Assembly (NCBI RefSeq): GCF_020379485.1
Contig: NC_063436.1
Coordinates: forward strand, 22,380,423 to 22,444,422
Length of the DNA: 64,000 bases
Direction: 5' to 3'
Source: Brassica napus
Taxonomy: Eukaryota; Streptophyta; Magnoliopsida; Brassicales; Brassicaceae
The notes under the pieces were generated by a model, which was given only the letters and a program-made list of their open reading frames with translations, had not been told where the DNA came from and searched no databases. Of the stretch, positions 24,401 through 35,745 are shown piece after piece (the stretch's first letter is position 1; each line of letters starts with the position of its first letter). The position numbers and the translations under genes are program-made.

Positions 24401-25345
24401 GAGTGCAGACCGAGAGTGATATAGAGGTTCTGATTGATTCCAGACCCGAGCAACAACCTCCAAGAATCTAGGATGACCGGTGAGATGATTAAAAAATTTA
24501 AAAGGCTTCATATTTCCTTGTGGAACATCCCTGAGCTGGATATGCATTCGAAGATGGTCTGACACTCCACCAGATTCAAAAGTGGCATAGCTTTGAGGGA
24601 ACTGAGCTATCCAATAACTATTTATCATCACTTGATCCAACTTCTTGCTGATGGGGTTTTCATCTTGGCAGTTAGTCCAAGTGAAAGAAGGGCCAACTTG
24701 TGCAAGGTCCACCATATCACACTGCTGCACTGCATCCTGAAAGTCCTTGATTGCACTCATGTCCATTCGAGCATCAGTGTATCGCGAGTGCTCCTGTGTC
24801 GAGAGAGCCACATTAAAATCTCCTTGAATAATCCAGGGATTGTTTGCCACAGATCTTCCAATCGTCTCCATTTCCCGCCACAACTCTTTTCTTTCGTTAG
24901 CATAATTGGATGCATATACAAAAGAACAGAGGAAAGTGTCTCCTGAGTCTTTATACCTCACCCATACAGTAATCATTTGCATGCTAGTAGATACAGGACA
25001 CACCTCAACATCATCTGACCAGCATACCCAAATACGACCTAGTCTGTGACTGGAGTAGTTGTGGACATAGCTCCATCCAGGGAAAGTCGCATCAAACACC
25101 TTATTAAACTTCTCCTCCTTCACTTTAGTCTCTAACAAACACCCTATAGACAGTTTTGCTGCTTTTACCCAGTATCTGACTGCCTTTTGTTTGCGTGGCT
25201 GGTTGAACCCACGCATGTTCCATGCAAATATTGACGACATCAGAGCCTCCGAGAGGAAGCCTTTTTAGCTGAGTTCTGCACTTTCTGTTGCTGGCCCACT
25301 GCCTGAACCAGCCCTCTCGAGTTTACTATAGGACGCTGAGTTCTG
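21460..25345 (-). mobile_element. LINE (L1-type), nearly complete ORF2, inserted in a Helitron
   Basis: A 16-bp direct repeat (21444-21459 and 25346-25361, C-A-T7-C-A-T5) flanks 3886 bp. The poly(T) at 21460-21467 is the poly(A) tail on the minus strand. The 5' end lies only 105 bp before ORF2 and includes the last codons of an upstream frame (probably ORF1), so the copy is truncated inside ORF1. Insertion broke the Helitron at 21109-26088, which is therefore older. Confidence 0.94.
21577..25240 (-). pseudogene. LINE ORF2: endonuclease, reverse transcriptase, zf-RVT; one frameshift
   Basis: From ATG at 25240 the frame holds an APE-type endonuclease (FAWNMRGF, LLETKVKEE, IQGDFNVALS, GVSDHLRM), then reverse transcriptase with KAPGPDGYPMEFYK, DYRPIACCN, LDISKAFDTVSWEF, RGIRQGCSLSPYLY and the catalytic box written FSDD instead of the usual FADD, then YLGLPL. 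Near 22390-22400 the frame changes: the zf-RVT part (FWSDLWHP ... CCLFCGEPDETREHLFFACP) continues in another frame from about 22395 to the stop at 21577. So one small indel separates 983 codons from the last 270. No RNase H domain follows. The start codon overlaps the preceding frame's stop as TGATG (25242-25238 on the minus strand). Confidence 0.92.
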
Positions 25346-26089
25346 CATTTTTTTCATTTTTACTGTGAATTGAAAACTAAAAGCCTTAATGTCAACTATT
25401 CAACTATGAAACATTAATTTAATTAATTACATGCAATAATTTATTAACATTTGATCTTACATTCTTATATATGAACTAAATGATTAATCTTATCATAAAA
25501 AAATATTAAATGGGTCTAAACGGGTTGGAGATTTAAATGGAATTAGTAAAAGAAAAGATTGGTTTAAATAAAACATGTTTACTTACTTTACAAATTCTAA
25601 CAATGCATATGATACGTTTTATTGAATTTTCACAAATGTAAAATATCTTGGGCTTTAAATCGGATAGTTTAGGCTGTTTGAAAAAAATACAGGAAAATAA
25701 TTAACTATTAATTATATGAATAAAAAATATTCGAGTAATTAATTTTTTTTTTTGCATAACTTGGTTTATAAATAGTATTTTAGGATATTTAATTATTCAG
25801 AAATTAAATATAATTAATATTTGTAGGTATATAATTTGTATTTTAAAAATTAAAAACTCATTTGGTTCTCAGTTTGATTTCTATTTTTTCAGTTCCAAAG
25901 ATATAGGATATGCTTGGTTATTTATAAAATTCAGTTTAATTTTGTTTTTTTTTTCAGTTTGATACGGTTCAGTGCATCTGGATAAATGTACTCAAACCTA
26001 TACATTATCTTAGATAGAAATTATATAAAAAGAATTTATATAATTTCAAAAATAAATCCGCGCTTTCTAAGCGCGGATCAAAATCTAGT

Positions 26090-26769
26090 GTACGGTGAAA
26101 TTTATAATGATACTATGGTTAATCGTCTGACGAAAAAAATCACGGCGCATATGAATTATGAAAGGCTTGAAAGCTACATGCTAATTTGAATAAGGAAAAC
26201 AGCATACCGAGGGAAACGTTTTATATCGTGTCTTTGGACTTCTAAAATTCTAACTAACTCACCTGTATAGAAGTCATAACGAGTTTGGTAGCAATATATT
26301 TTAAAGATGTTTTAATAAAGCAATATATTTTAAGAAAATAAAATTATATTTTCACTAACTCCAAACATCTCTAAAATTATTTTAAATGACAACTATAAAA
26401 ATTTCAACCAACGTTGAGTCTAAAATCTAAATATAATATCCAAGGCATAATCTGAACTTTCGATGGATATAAACATTTTTTTTAAATAATTTTAATATTT
26501 TTTCAAAAAGTTTGAGGGTTTATTCTATATAAAAAAACTTTTTAAATTTTTAGTGACCAATACCAATGTTTCACTATGGATTAAATTCTGAAAATTTTGA
26601 ATCCACATAATTAAACAATATATTAAAATCTAGATCATCTTCTATTTTAAAAAATCTTGAAAACTAGTTTAACTATATAGGCACCAATATTTTTCGCGTT
26701 ATTATAAAATTAGAAAACATATTTAGTTAGTTCCTATAATGATTTTTTTATTTTTTAAGAACACATACC
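26090..26769. other. Intergenic stretch, no gene recognised
   Basis: A short frame at 25986-26189 spans the Helitron end and has no recognisable domain. The remainder is AT-rich with no terminal repeats noticed. Confidence 0.4.
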
Positions 26770-27024
26770 CAGAGCCGGTCCTAGAATTGTATAGGCCAAA
26801 AGCGAGAAAGAAGAATGTGGCTACTTTTGAAGAGAAAACAGAGGAAAAAAACATAAAAGTTGAATTGTGGTCAGGGTAGTTCGATCCCACGAACTAATGG
26901 AAGTATTGCCATATGAATTTCCACTAAACTAAAGAGATTTTTTGTAAAATGTGGTAGAAAATAGCTCATAAAATTAACGGCCACAAGCGTGGGCTTCACC
27001 CGTTTTGTACAAGGACCGACACTG
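26770..27024. mobile_element. hAT-type MITE
   Basis: Ends CAGAGCCGGTCCTA and, reversed, CAGTGTCGGTCCTT form the inverted repeat. The 8-bp flanks CACATACC (26762-26769) and CGCATACC (27025-27032) match at 7 of 8, the duplication length of hAT elements. 255 bp, non-coding. Confidence 0.8.
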
Positions 27025-27046
27025 CGCATACCATTTACCATACAAA

Positions 27047-27368
27047 CAGGGCCGGCTTAGATAAAGGGGGGGGGGGAGGGAGCGGTGCGACCGCTCCGGG
27101 CCCAATCCGTTGTCCCACTATTTCTTAATAGATAAAGGTCTAATTTCTTTAAAAAATACTTGTATTTTTATATTAAAAATAAAAGAATGGGTCCAAAAAA
27201 ATTTTATATGAAAATATTTTTTTTATTTTCATAGATTTATTTTTAAAAACACTTCTAGTATTTTGAAAAAAAAAAACATATATCTATCAGATTTTTTTAA
27301 AAGAATAATAGTTTAGAAATTAAAATTTTTTTTACCGCAGGATCCATGACACCATTGAGCTGGTCCTG
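27047..27368. mobile_element. Second hAT-type MITE, adjacent to the first
   Basis: Ends CAGGGCCGGCTTAGA and, reversed, CAGGACCAGCTCAA. 8-bp flanks CATACAAA (27039-27046) and CATAAAAA (27369-27376) match at 7 of 8. It has a run of about ten G near 27067 and the GC-rich palindromic segment GCGACCGCTC. 322 bp, non-coding. Only 22 bp separate it from the previous MITE. Confidence 0.78.
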
Positions 27369-27752
27369 CATAAAAACAGAATTTTCAAAAAAAAAAAAAA
27401 AGGGAAAGCAGAATCAATCAAAAGGGCAGAGAGGAGAAACATTCCAGTTGTGTGTTTGTAACTTTTGAGGAATGTTTCGTTTTTCAACTAATGTGACTCA
27501 AATACCAAGACATACTAAGCATTAATTAAATTAGTTGTTCGCTAACTTATCATTTGATTGCTTTACATGCATGCATGCGGAGCTGAGAACTTAATCTCGC
27601 GGCTTGTGTCCACGTAGCACTCTGATTAACTACAAACTGATTAATTCAAGAATTTCAAGTGGTCGACTCGTCGTCACGAAAACACGATCTCCTCTCTCGC
27701 TCTTTAGGTTTCTTGGAACTCGCACAAAAGTTTGTGGGAACGCTATAGGTCT

Positions 27753-28847
27753 TAGAGCATCATTATTGCTAGGACTTATTTTGAAGTCCTTAGCTTATTT
27801 TATTATTAGTGTGGTGTTAAGATACAAAGCTAAGAGACAAAGCATTAGGAGTATATTATTGCTAGGACTTATTTTGAAGTCTCTTAATTATCTAGAAATG
27901 TATTTTGATAGCAAACTCATGATATAGCAATGTATTCACAGGAAAAAAAAAAACAACACTAGAGTATCAACTCACAATCATTATCATCGCAAATTCACCG
28001 AGAAAACAATGTATTCACAGATAAAAAAAACACTAGAGTATCATCTCAAATTCATAATCATTGCAAATTCACCTAGAGAACAATGTATTCACAGAAAAAA
28101 AATTCAACACTAGAGTATCATTTCAAATTTATTATCATCGCAAAATCACCGAGTGAAAAATGTATTCACAGAAAAAAAAAATCCACACTACAGAAATATC
28201 GTAAACCGTTCCACACACGAGGAAGACCAACCAAAATCAGATACCAAACCCTCAATCTACACTAATTTTCAATCGTACACAACCTATACAATCACAAACC
28301 AAAATCGTATAATCGAATCGAAATTCTCTAAATCTCAAAACAGAGGAGGAACACGTACCTTTTTTGGGGCTATGCACTGAGAGGATTTCGATTTGGGCTA
28401 TCAACCAGAGGACATGCACCGAGAGGATTTCGACACAGGACATGCACCAACAGTATTTCGATTTCGGTAATCAACGAGAGGAACTACCAACAGATTGATG
28501 TGGAGTGATCGGAATGAAGGAGAAGATGAGGATTTGGGCATGGACGACGTCTGCGCGAACATAGGGCGATTCTTTCGCCGACGAGCTCTCACCAAAAAGA
28601 TGACGGAAATGAGAAGACCGAGACCTGACTATCCCTTCATCGAACCCTAAAGCGAATAACGAACTGACACGTGCGACTTAAGGACGTCCGCCCAAACTTC
28701 TTAATTAAGGACTATGCGGCCCGTTACTTAACATTTTTCCTCTTTTTTATTTATTTTTGGACCCAAAAAAGATAAGATATGGACTTAAGATATGGCGATA
28801 ATGATGCCCTTAGACTCTTAGCTTACAAAAAAAAAAAAAAAAAAAAA
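27753..28847 (+). mobile_element. Harbinger-like element with a poly(A) tail and retroposition-type target duplication
   Basis: The DNA-transposon layer is 27755-28809: ends GAGCATCATTATTGC and, reversed, GGGCATCATTATCGCC, flanked by TTA (27752-27754, 28810-28812). An outer layer is also present: after TTAGACTCTTAGCTTAC comes a run of about 24 A, then CGCTATAGGTCT, an exact copy of the bases just before the element (27741-27752 and 28850-28861). The outer layer has the form of a retroposed transcript. The interior has a 28-bp duplication (27764 and 27854), a 75-79 bp minisatellite, and gene-like GC-rich sequence at 28340-28680 with no long frame. Confidence 0.65.
27928..28195. repeat. Minisatellite, 75-79 bp unit, about 3.5 copies
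   Basis: Units start with CAATGTATTCACAG at 27928, 28007, 28081 and (variant) 28157. Each continues with an A-run, CACTAGAGTATCA and ATCATCGCAAATTCACCGAG. It is internal to the element at 27753-28847. Confidence 0.9.
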
Positions 28848-28939
28848 AACGCTATAGGTCTCAGTTCCCACCAATCCATCGAAGCTAATAACATCATCAT
28901 TTGCATTTGCATATGCATCATAAACATTAGAGCAAGTGA

Positions 28940-29175
28940 GCAACTCCAATGGTAGCTAGTGTTTTTACCATGGAATTCTCAAATTATGTATTAATATATG
29001 TATATATAATAATTACTATTTAATTAAGAGTATACTAAATTTTTGGAAACCCAACCAATAATATGTCAGGTAAGATATCATTGGTTGGATTTCCAAAATT
29101 ATTAGTTTATTTATATATATATACACCAATATGTAACTTGAGAATTCCATGGTAAAAAATTACTATTGGAGTTGC
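28940..29175. mobile_element. Foldback MITE
   Basis: The left arm, starting GCAACTCCAATGGTAG and including TTTTTACCATGGAATTCTCAA, is repeated inverted in the right arm, which ends ...GGAGTTGC. The inverted match continues inward through an AT-rich part to ATTTTTGGAAACCCAACCAAT and its inverse. The 236-bp element could fold along nearly its whole length. The target duplication is unclear, so the superfamily is left open. Confidence 0.75.
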
Positions 29176-29882
29176 TTTTAAACACAAAATTGTTTTATTG
29201 CTATTGTACGAAATTTACGAACCGTTTAGTTTTTCTTTGTAAGACTATCTCCAAAGTATTTATATATTTTTTCTATTGTAAATTTAATTTTATTATAAAT
29301 ATAAATTTTCTCTTATGTATATCACTATATTAAAAAAATCTAATTCTAAGAAAATTATAATTTTTTTATTATTTACACCTTTATATTTAAAATCAAAATT
29401 AATTTTCTATATTTTACGTATAAATAGATAATTCTATTACAAAAACTAGTACTGTAGAAAATTTACTTTATTGATCTGTTTTAAAGAAAATATAAAAGAA
29501 AGTCGGAGCTATTCTAATATTCTAAATTATTGTCCTTTCAAATGATCAGATACAAAAAAAAAATTATAAGGAATATATGCATTAAAATGTAAAATTTTGA
29601 ACTAAAATCTGGATAAGTTATTTTTTTTTTGTCAAAGTATCTTGATGCAGTCGTAGAAACATCGATGTAAGAATGTGGTGTTGTCACTCAACCATGATTC
29701 AATCGAACAATAATCTTTCAAGCATACAGTGGGTTTATCTCGGGTGTGACTGGTTAATTATAGAGTATCTGAGCGATAAGTTAAGTAGAGTAATTAGGAG
29801 AAAAACTAATGGAGTAATAAAGACAAGAAAAAAGAAAACTCTAGCATAATTTGTTTTTTCACTTCCAAAAAGTGAGCGAATA

Positions 29883-30219
29883 GGGGAAGCACCGTAGCCT
29901 AATGATTAAGGTTTAAAGGTTTTTACACCCAGGTCTCGAGTTCGATTCCCAAACTATGCAATTTATTGCAGATTACAAGAAATCCAGGTTTCAAGTCCTG
30001 GAAAAAACGATTTATTACTGCAGACTATGGAAGAATATCTTACAAGGGATCTTCAACATGGTGCAAATAAATCTAGCCAGCCGTGGATCTTCATAGGACG
30101 GCTCAGATAATGCAGTTAGACGTAGATTTTCATAAGACATATAGTATTACCGGTTGTCAAATCGTCTATGTAATCTTTCGCATAATTGTAATACCTTAAT
30201 AAATTAGCGTAAAAAAAAC
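29883..30219 (+). mobile_element. tRNA-derived SINE
   Basis: Flanks AGTGAGCGAATA (29871-29882) and AGTGAGCAAATA (30220-30231) form a 12-bp target duplication with one mismatch. The head has RNA polymerase III promoter boxes: an A-box-like TAGCCTAATGATTAAGG (about 29896-29912) and a B box GAGTTCGATTCCC (29938-29950). The tail ends in an A-run. The 337-bp body has no long frame. The head does not fold as a full tRNA, so it is not a functional tRNA gene. Confidence 0.88.
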
Positions 30220-30231
30220 AGTGAGCAAATA

Positions 30232-31347
30232 AAGTGAAGTATATATATTTCTATTTAAACAGTATCAAACGTAAAAAAAGTAAAATAATAATATTAATTT
30301 TTTTTGAATAGATTAATATCATCTTTTTATACATTGCTTATATAGCAAGGAGATGGAATTCAAGCTTTATGAAACATAAACTGATAAAAAACATTTAAAG
30401 AGAATTAGAGAAAGGAGAGTGTGAGTAATTTCTACTAATACAAATGTGAAGCTCTACCGGGAGAGAAAATCCAGTTTATTTACTTAGTATTTATGTATAT
30501 ATTATTTTACATTTTGTTAAGTATAATAATCTACCAATGAAGTGTTCTGCAAATAAATATTTCAATATGAAAGTGTGTAGATAAATATTCATTTATGAAA
30601 TTTAATCACATTTTACATAAGATTTATAGATTAAATATGTTATATGAAATCTATAATTTTATATATTTAACAACTAATCTTACTCCCACGACATACAATT
30701 CTATAGAAAAAAAAAACATTTTTAGTGATTCATTATGTTTTCTTAGTAAATTTGAAGACCAACTTTCTATAGTTATTAGTGTTTATATATTTTCCATGTG
30801 TGATGCTCAATTACTAGCCTAAAACTAAATATGTTAATGTTCATTTGGTAGGTTTAGTCTTCTTTGATTCTTTTCTTGTTTTTTTTATATCTTTTTGTTG
30901 GTTTAGCCCTTAAAAATATTTATGGTGGGTTTCAGATAATAAAAAATGTTCAATTTTTGTTTTTCTATTGTTTTTTTTCTTTTTTTTTCTGGTCAATAAT
31001 TTTAATGTTTATGTTTATTACATTAAAGTAAAGAGATTTATATTTTTAAAAGTATTATTTACAAGAGTAAAACGAAATGTTCAAATTTAATATTTCATAC
31101 CATATTTTAAGTAGGTACATATCTCAATTTTGTTTTTGTATAAAACAAGTTTTCAAACATGTATGATGTATTATCTCAAAAGAATCACAAAACAGTTTTA
31201 GTGTTTTAATCGCTTTATGTAAATGCATCTACTTCTAAGTTTATGTGGCAATGTGATAGATTTAGAAAACATGTATCTAAAATAATAATGTATTTTGATA
31301 GTCATTACAATTTTATAATTGCATAATTTGGAAAACAGTGACAATTA
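30232..31347. other. AT-rich stretch, no gene recognised
   Basis: Low-complexity AT-rich DNA. A 75-codon open frame at 30595-30822 has no recognisable domain and a composition expected by chance. It probably belongs to the body of the Helitron that ends at 31376, but the 5' end was not found. Confidence 0.4.
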
Positions 31348-31376
31348 CCCGTGCATAGTACGGGAGGTAATACTAG
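31348..31376 (+). mobile_element. Helitron 3' terminus
   Basis: Hairpin CCCGT-GCATAGT-ACGGG (31348-31364) followed nine bases later by CTAG (31373-31376) and T. The paired 5' end was not identified. Confidence 0.65.
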
Positions 31377-32375
31377 TGTCTTAATAAGTTTCAATACAAG
31401 CTGATTCTTCATCACAAACGTTTTAGTAGTTATTTATAGAACCGTGTTTACTATACATTAAAAAAAATTGCCTTAGGCCCCCCAACTAATGTACAACTTT
31501 TAGGGCCTCTAATTTCATAAAATTATTATATGCAACTTAAATAAGTTTAGATAAAACTTCACTTGATTTTGAATTGGACTTTGTATTTTTATTCTAATTA
31601 ATTTTAATATGTGCTAATTAGAATACTAAGAATTCTTTTAAGAGTTGTCAATGTTCCAACTACAGTTTTGAATTTCATTTTTCTTTTGTTAGGTACTGTA
31701 TTCTAGTTTTCCCATCATAATTTATTTGTTTGTATTTTTTTAATGTATACATTATGATAGATTTTTTTAAATTTAACCAATACATTTATGTAATATTTAT
31801 ATTTAATCTATGACCATTTCGTAGCGTTTTATACTTTATCCATCATCATTTTGTAGCGTTTTATATTTTATGTATTATTATTTCTATTTTTAATATTTTA
31901 TATCAGCTGAATGTAAATTATAAATCATGATTCTGTTTTTTTAGGAGTACTAATTTTTACCCATGTTTATAATCTTTACTTTATATTACAACTTTTAATG
32001 CACTCTACCATGATTTAAATTTTGTTATACTATATTATGTAACTTTTTTAATTTATTTTAAGTCTTTAAAGATTTTCGCACAACATTGGTTACTTCGATC
32101 CAATAAAACGTATTAGTAGTTTTTTAAGCATGTTTTCAAGCATGCTTTTTTCATCAAGCTAGTTTATTTATTACAATTATTTTAATATAAGAATTAAAGC
32201 ATACTAATAAATTTTCTCAATATTTTAATATACAATTGAAGTAGTGTGATGAAATGTTAAAAATAGTCACTCGCGAACAATTAATATGTATTAAGATATA
32301 TACATTAAATAGTGGGCAAAATAGTAAACTTGGTCGAGTTACTTGATTAGGACGTCTAAGGCTTGAAACAAAAAA

Positions 32376-32788
32376 ATTCACTGGAGTGTTAGTGAAAGTT
32401 GAATTTATGATTGTTAAAATTTCTAGAATCTAGTGTTGTTGGTTTATACATTTTCACTTTTTCGTTAAAATCTAGTATTATTAGTTTAATGATTTAATAA
32501 TTCTACATAATATTTTGTTACTCAAGTTTTTTAGATTTTAATGATTCTTTAAATCTATTAAAATATGTGTTATTGGAAATTGTATTTTTCACCATTTAAT
32601 TCATAACACAAGATTTTAAAAATACTATTTATATACCTTAGATTTTTAGAATCATTATATCAATTCATTTTCATAGAATTTCACAATACATAAAACTTTC
32701 TATAACTCTTTCCCAATTTAAAAAATCTCTCGACTTTTAAATTCAACAAATTCTATATAAATCTTATTCCCACTAACACCCCCTAATT
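32376..32788. mobile_element. Probable TIR element (TGTTAGTG family)
   Basis: The left end CTGGAGTGTTAGTGAAAG and the reverse complement of the right end TTAGGGGGTGTTAGTGGGA share TGTTAGTG and further AT-rich matching text. The interior has weaker inverted matches such as AATCTAGTATTATTAG. No convincing target duplication was seen, so borders are approximate. Confidence 0.5.
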
Positions 32789-32862
32789 CTTGATAATCGA
32801 TTAACTTGTCATTGTGATATTTGAAATTTTTAATAGATTTAACTGACAATAATTCTACCTAA

Positions 32863-33186
32863 TTGAATTTCCATATTAAGCAAACCCCGCAGTATATAAT
32901 TTACGAGAAGCCGAGCTCGCGCGTTATACGTAGTTTATTTATGGACATTAGCGAAATGTTTGGTCTATCATGTCACGACAACGCGTCGTTCTACCCTGTG
33001 AGTTCAAAACTTGTTGTTGGATGGGAGCGTATTGATCACAGGGTAGTTGGGTCACGTGAAATTTCTGTAGCTTTGCATGTAGTGGCCAATCGTAACGCTT
33101 TGTGTGTTGGGGTTATCACGTATTACGTTTCGACTCTAACAAAATTTACTTCTATAAATATAAATTTTTTTGACAAAGAAATATAA
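32863..33186 (+). other. Isolated GC-richer open frame of unknown nature
   Basis: A 107-codon frame, best from the ATG at 32941 (MDISEMFGLSCHD), lies in a GC-richer island about 32890-33130, in strong contrast with flanks of mostly A and T. No domain, signal peptide or relative was recognised. The last 20 codons run into AT-rich DNA, so the real end, if coding at all, may differ. It may be a captured gene fragment. Confidence 0.3.
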
Positions 33187-33430
33187 ATATAGATTACGTA
33201 CAATAACTAGAGATATAAACATAAACATGCGACAGAGCATCTTTTGGAAAGTGTTGGTCGTCCCATTTGTCGAACTAAGCTTCGGCAATCTCAAGACGAT
33301 CTGATTTCACCTTTTTATTTCTAAATTAATTTTCAAATATTCCTTCTATATTTGAAAAATGTTGTTTAAACTTGTTCATACATATTTTAAAAATTAATAT
33401 TCATTTTTATACTTTCTTGTTTTATTTTAA

Positions 33431-33465
33431 CTAGGTAAGGAACCCGCGCGATATCGCGCTGAAAC
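33431..33465 (-). mobile_element. Helitron 3' terminus, minus strand
   Basis: On the minus strand the sequence reads a hairpin of AGCGCGAT-ATCGCGC type, GGGTTCCTTAC and CTAG (33434-33431) followed by T. The element would extend rightward from here; its 5' end was not located, but the duplicated AT-rich region 34730-35760 may lie inside it. Confidence 0.65.
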
Positions 33466-34729
33466 TCATTTTATGAAAATGTCACATTTTATAAAATAAT
33501 ATTTTTTAAAAATTATTATTGTTTTCACAGAAAACATGTGTTTCTTGCATTCAGCTATATTCTTTTATTGATTACTGAAAATCTATATTTTGTTCTATAG
33601 ATTTAGTGGTAATAAAATAAAAATTATGTTAGTATCAAATTTGTCTTATTATCCAGTTAGTTAAATTATTTTGACATCCCGAATACAAATTAATATTTGA
33701 AATCAATAAAAAATTAAACATATTCTAATTTAATCATTTACTAATTTAATGAGGTAACTTATAACGATAACTCCGATATTCATGATTTATTGATTTGTTT
33801 GAATTTATTGAAGACGCATGTGGTAGATAACATGACTAGATGAAATTTTAAGAAATTGTGTCCGTTAACATATTCTTCTTAACATATCTGAAGGTGAATA
33901 TTTGCAATTGTATGACTTTAAAAATCTTTTGATCTCTTTGTTTGACTCTACAGTTCACGTATTCTATTATTTGTGAAGTAAATTTTTCGAATCGAGTTGG
34001 TAAAAATATTAGAATCCCAAAAATATATAAAGTGAAGTGACATAAATATGGTGTTGTGGAAAAAAAAAAGAAATCAAAAGAGGGTGTGATGGTGCTTTTT
34101 ATATATCGTTAACATTAAAAGGAAGAAATGTGTAAAATCATCACATGTATAATTTTCTTGTTGGCCGTTCACCACTTTTGTTATCTTTTTGTTTTTCAGA
34201 TTTTACTAAAATAGTTTTCTTTGTTTATTTCTTTTGTATTATGGCTATCACTCCTATTAATATCCTATATATATATATATATACATATTGTAAATTGTAA
34301 GGTATCATGATAGAGAAATATAAAATAATTTAACAGTATTCTAAGTGCTGAAAATATTTGTCAATTACATCGTTGGTAGCAATTTCTTTTTTTTTAGGGG
34401 TTTCAACGATCATAATACCAGCGAAAGTAGCTCTGAAATCATATGAATTTATTCTTATTGTAAAAATAATTTTTTTACCAACATGATTTTCATTTAGAAA
34501 AGACATTACAGCATTGACTTCCAGATCATTGTCATTGATGTTTTTTTATATATTATCAATATTAACCGTTCAGAGTGACATGATTGAAAGTCGTGTATAA
34601 GAAATTGGAATTGAATCATGTGTTTATAAAAAGTACATATCACAAATACAAAATTTGTGAGTACGAAAAAACATACTAATATATTTGTTTAGTTTAGGAT
34701 TTTTGGTTATCCAAACACACGAATAACCT

Positions 34730-35600
34730 CTCATAGTATTTTTGGTGACAACATTTCATTTGAATATCTTCTAAAAATTTATAATCACATAATTTCACAT
34801 AACTTTTTTCTTATCATTTCATTAGATTAGTTAAAATTTTACTTTGAAAAACACATGACAAGGGCTATTTATAGATTTACAAAAATCTATATGAATAGTC
34901 ATATATTTTCAATTTATAAGTAATTATTTTAAAACAATATTTTTACAATATATTTTGAATAGACACATCAGTTCTATAAAAAAAATATTATAGAAAAATA
35001 CCTTAACTATTTAAAAAAAAATATTCAAATATTTATTTAATAGTCATATATTTTCAATTTATAGGTAGTTATATTAAAAGGAAAAGACATTTTTACAATA
35101 TAATTTAAATAGACACATTAGTTAAAAAAAACACTTTTATTATAGAAAGACACCTCAACTATTTTTTACAAACCACCATCCGATGGCCATGGCCATGCAT
35201 AATCGTCTATTTGGCACGCAACAAAACATTAAACATTAGTATGGGAACAGCGTGCATGAACTGACTCACTTGACACATATATTTGCGGGAAATACTTGGG
35301 AGAAAATAAAATTAAATGACATAAGAAGACATAATTTGCAAGACTAAGACTAATAATTTCATTGTTTCATTGTAATTTTTTGGATATTCAAGCACGTAAA
35401 ACTCTTCATATTATTTTTTGTTGACAACGTTTTATTAATTTGAATATTTTCTAAAACTTTGTAATCAGGTAATTGCACATAATTGTTTTTTACACCATTT
35501 TATCAGATTAGTGAAAATTTTACTTTGAGAAAGGCTTGGATAAAAACTATTTATAGATTTTCAAAAGTCTATTTGAATAGTCACAACTTTTCAATTTGAA
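34730..35600. repeat. Diverged direct duplication of about 200 bp, two copies about 650 bp apart
   Basis: The block starting GGTTATCCAAACACACGAATAA (34704 on) and running through GACAACATTTCATTTGAATAT, TTAGTTAAAATTTTACTTTGA and CTATTTATAGATTT is repeated with substitutions from about 35385 to 35570. A second internal direct repeat (TCATATATTTTCAATTTATA) occurs at 34903 and 35044. Confidence 0.65.
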
Positions 35601-35745
35601 TAGTCACAACTTTTCAATTTGAATAGTCACAACTCTTCAATTTGAATAGTCACAACTCTTCAATTTGAATAGGCACAACTCTTCAATTTAAATAGTCACA
35701 ACTTTTCAATTTGAATAGTCACAACTCTTCAATTTAAAGGTAGTT
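35575..35745. repeat. Minisatellite, 23-bp unit, about 7 copies
   Basis: GAATAGTCACAACTCTTCAATTT repeats with a 23-bp period; variable positions are the base after AACT and one G/A. Looser copies of the ACACAACCTTTCAA part continue to about 35900. Confidence 0.93.

Larger units (their letters stand above)
21109..26088 (+). mobile_element. Non-autonomous Helitron carrying a LINE insertion
   Basis: Starts TCTATACTATTAAAATTC after A (21108). The end has a perfect 9-bp-stem hairpin TCCGCGCTT-TCT-AAGCGCGGA (26057-26077), seven bases and CTAG (26085-26088) followed by T. Removing the LINE and one target duplication (21444-25345) leaves about 1.08 kb, a usual size for a non-autonomous crucifer Helitron. 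No coding capacity of its own. Confidence 0.78.

Noticed and set aside
29883..29960. A functional tRNA gene
   Set aside because: A and B boxes are present, but no acceptor or anticodon stem forms, and the sequence is the head of a SINE with its own target duplication and A tail.
35575..35745. CRISPR-like array
   Set aside because: The 23-bp units are contiguous with no unique spacers, in a plant nuclear genome: a minisatellite.
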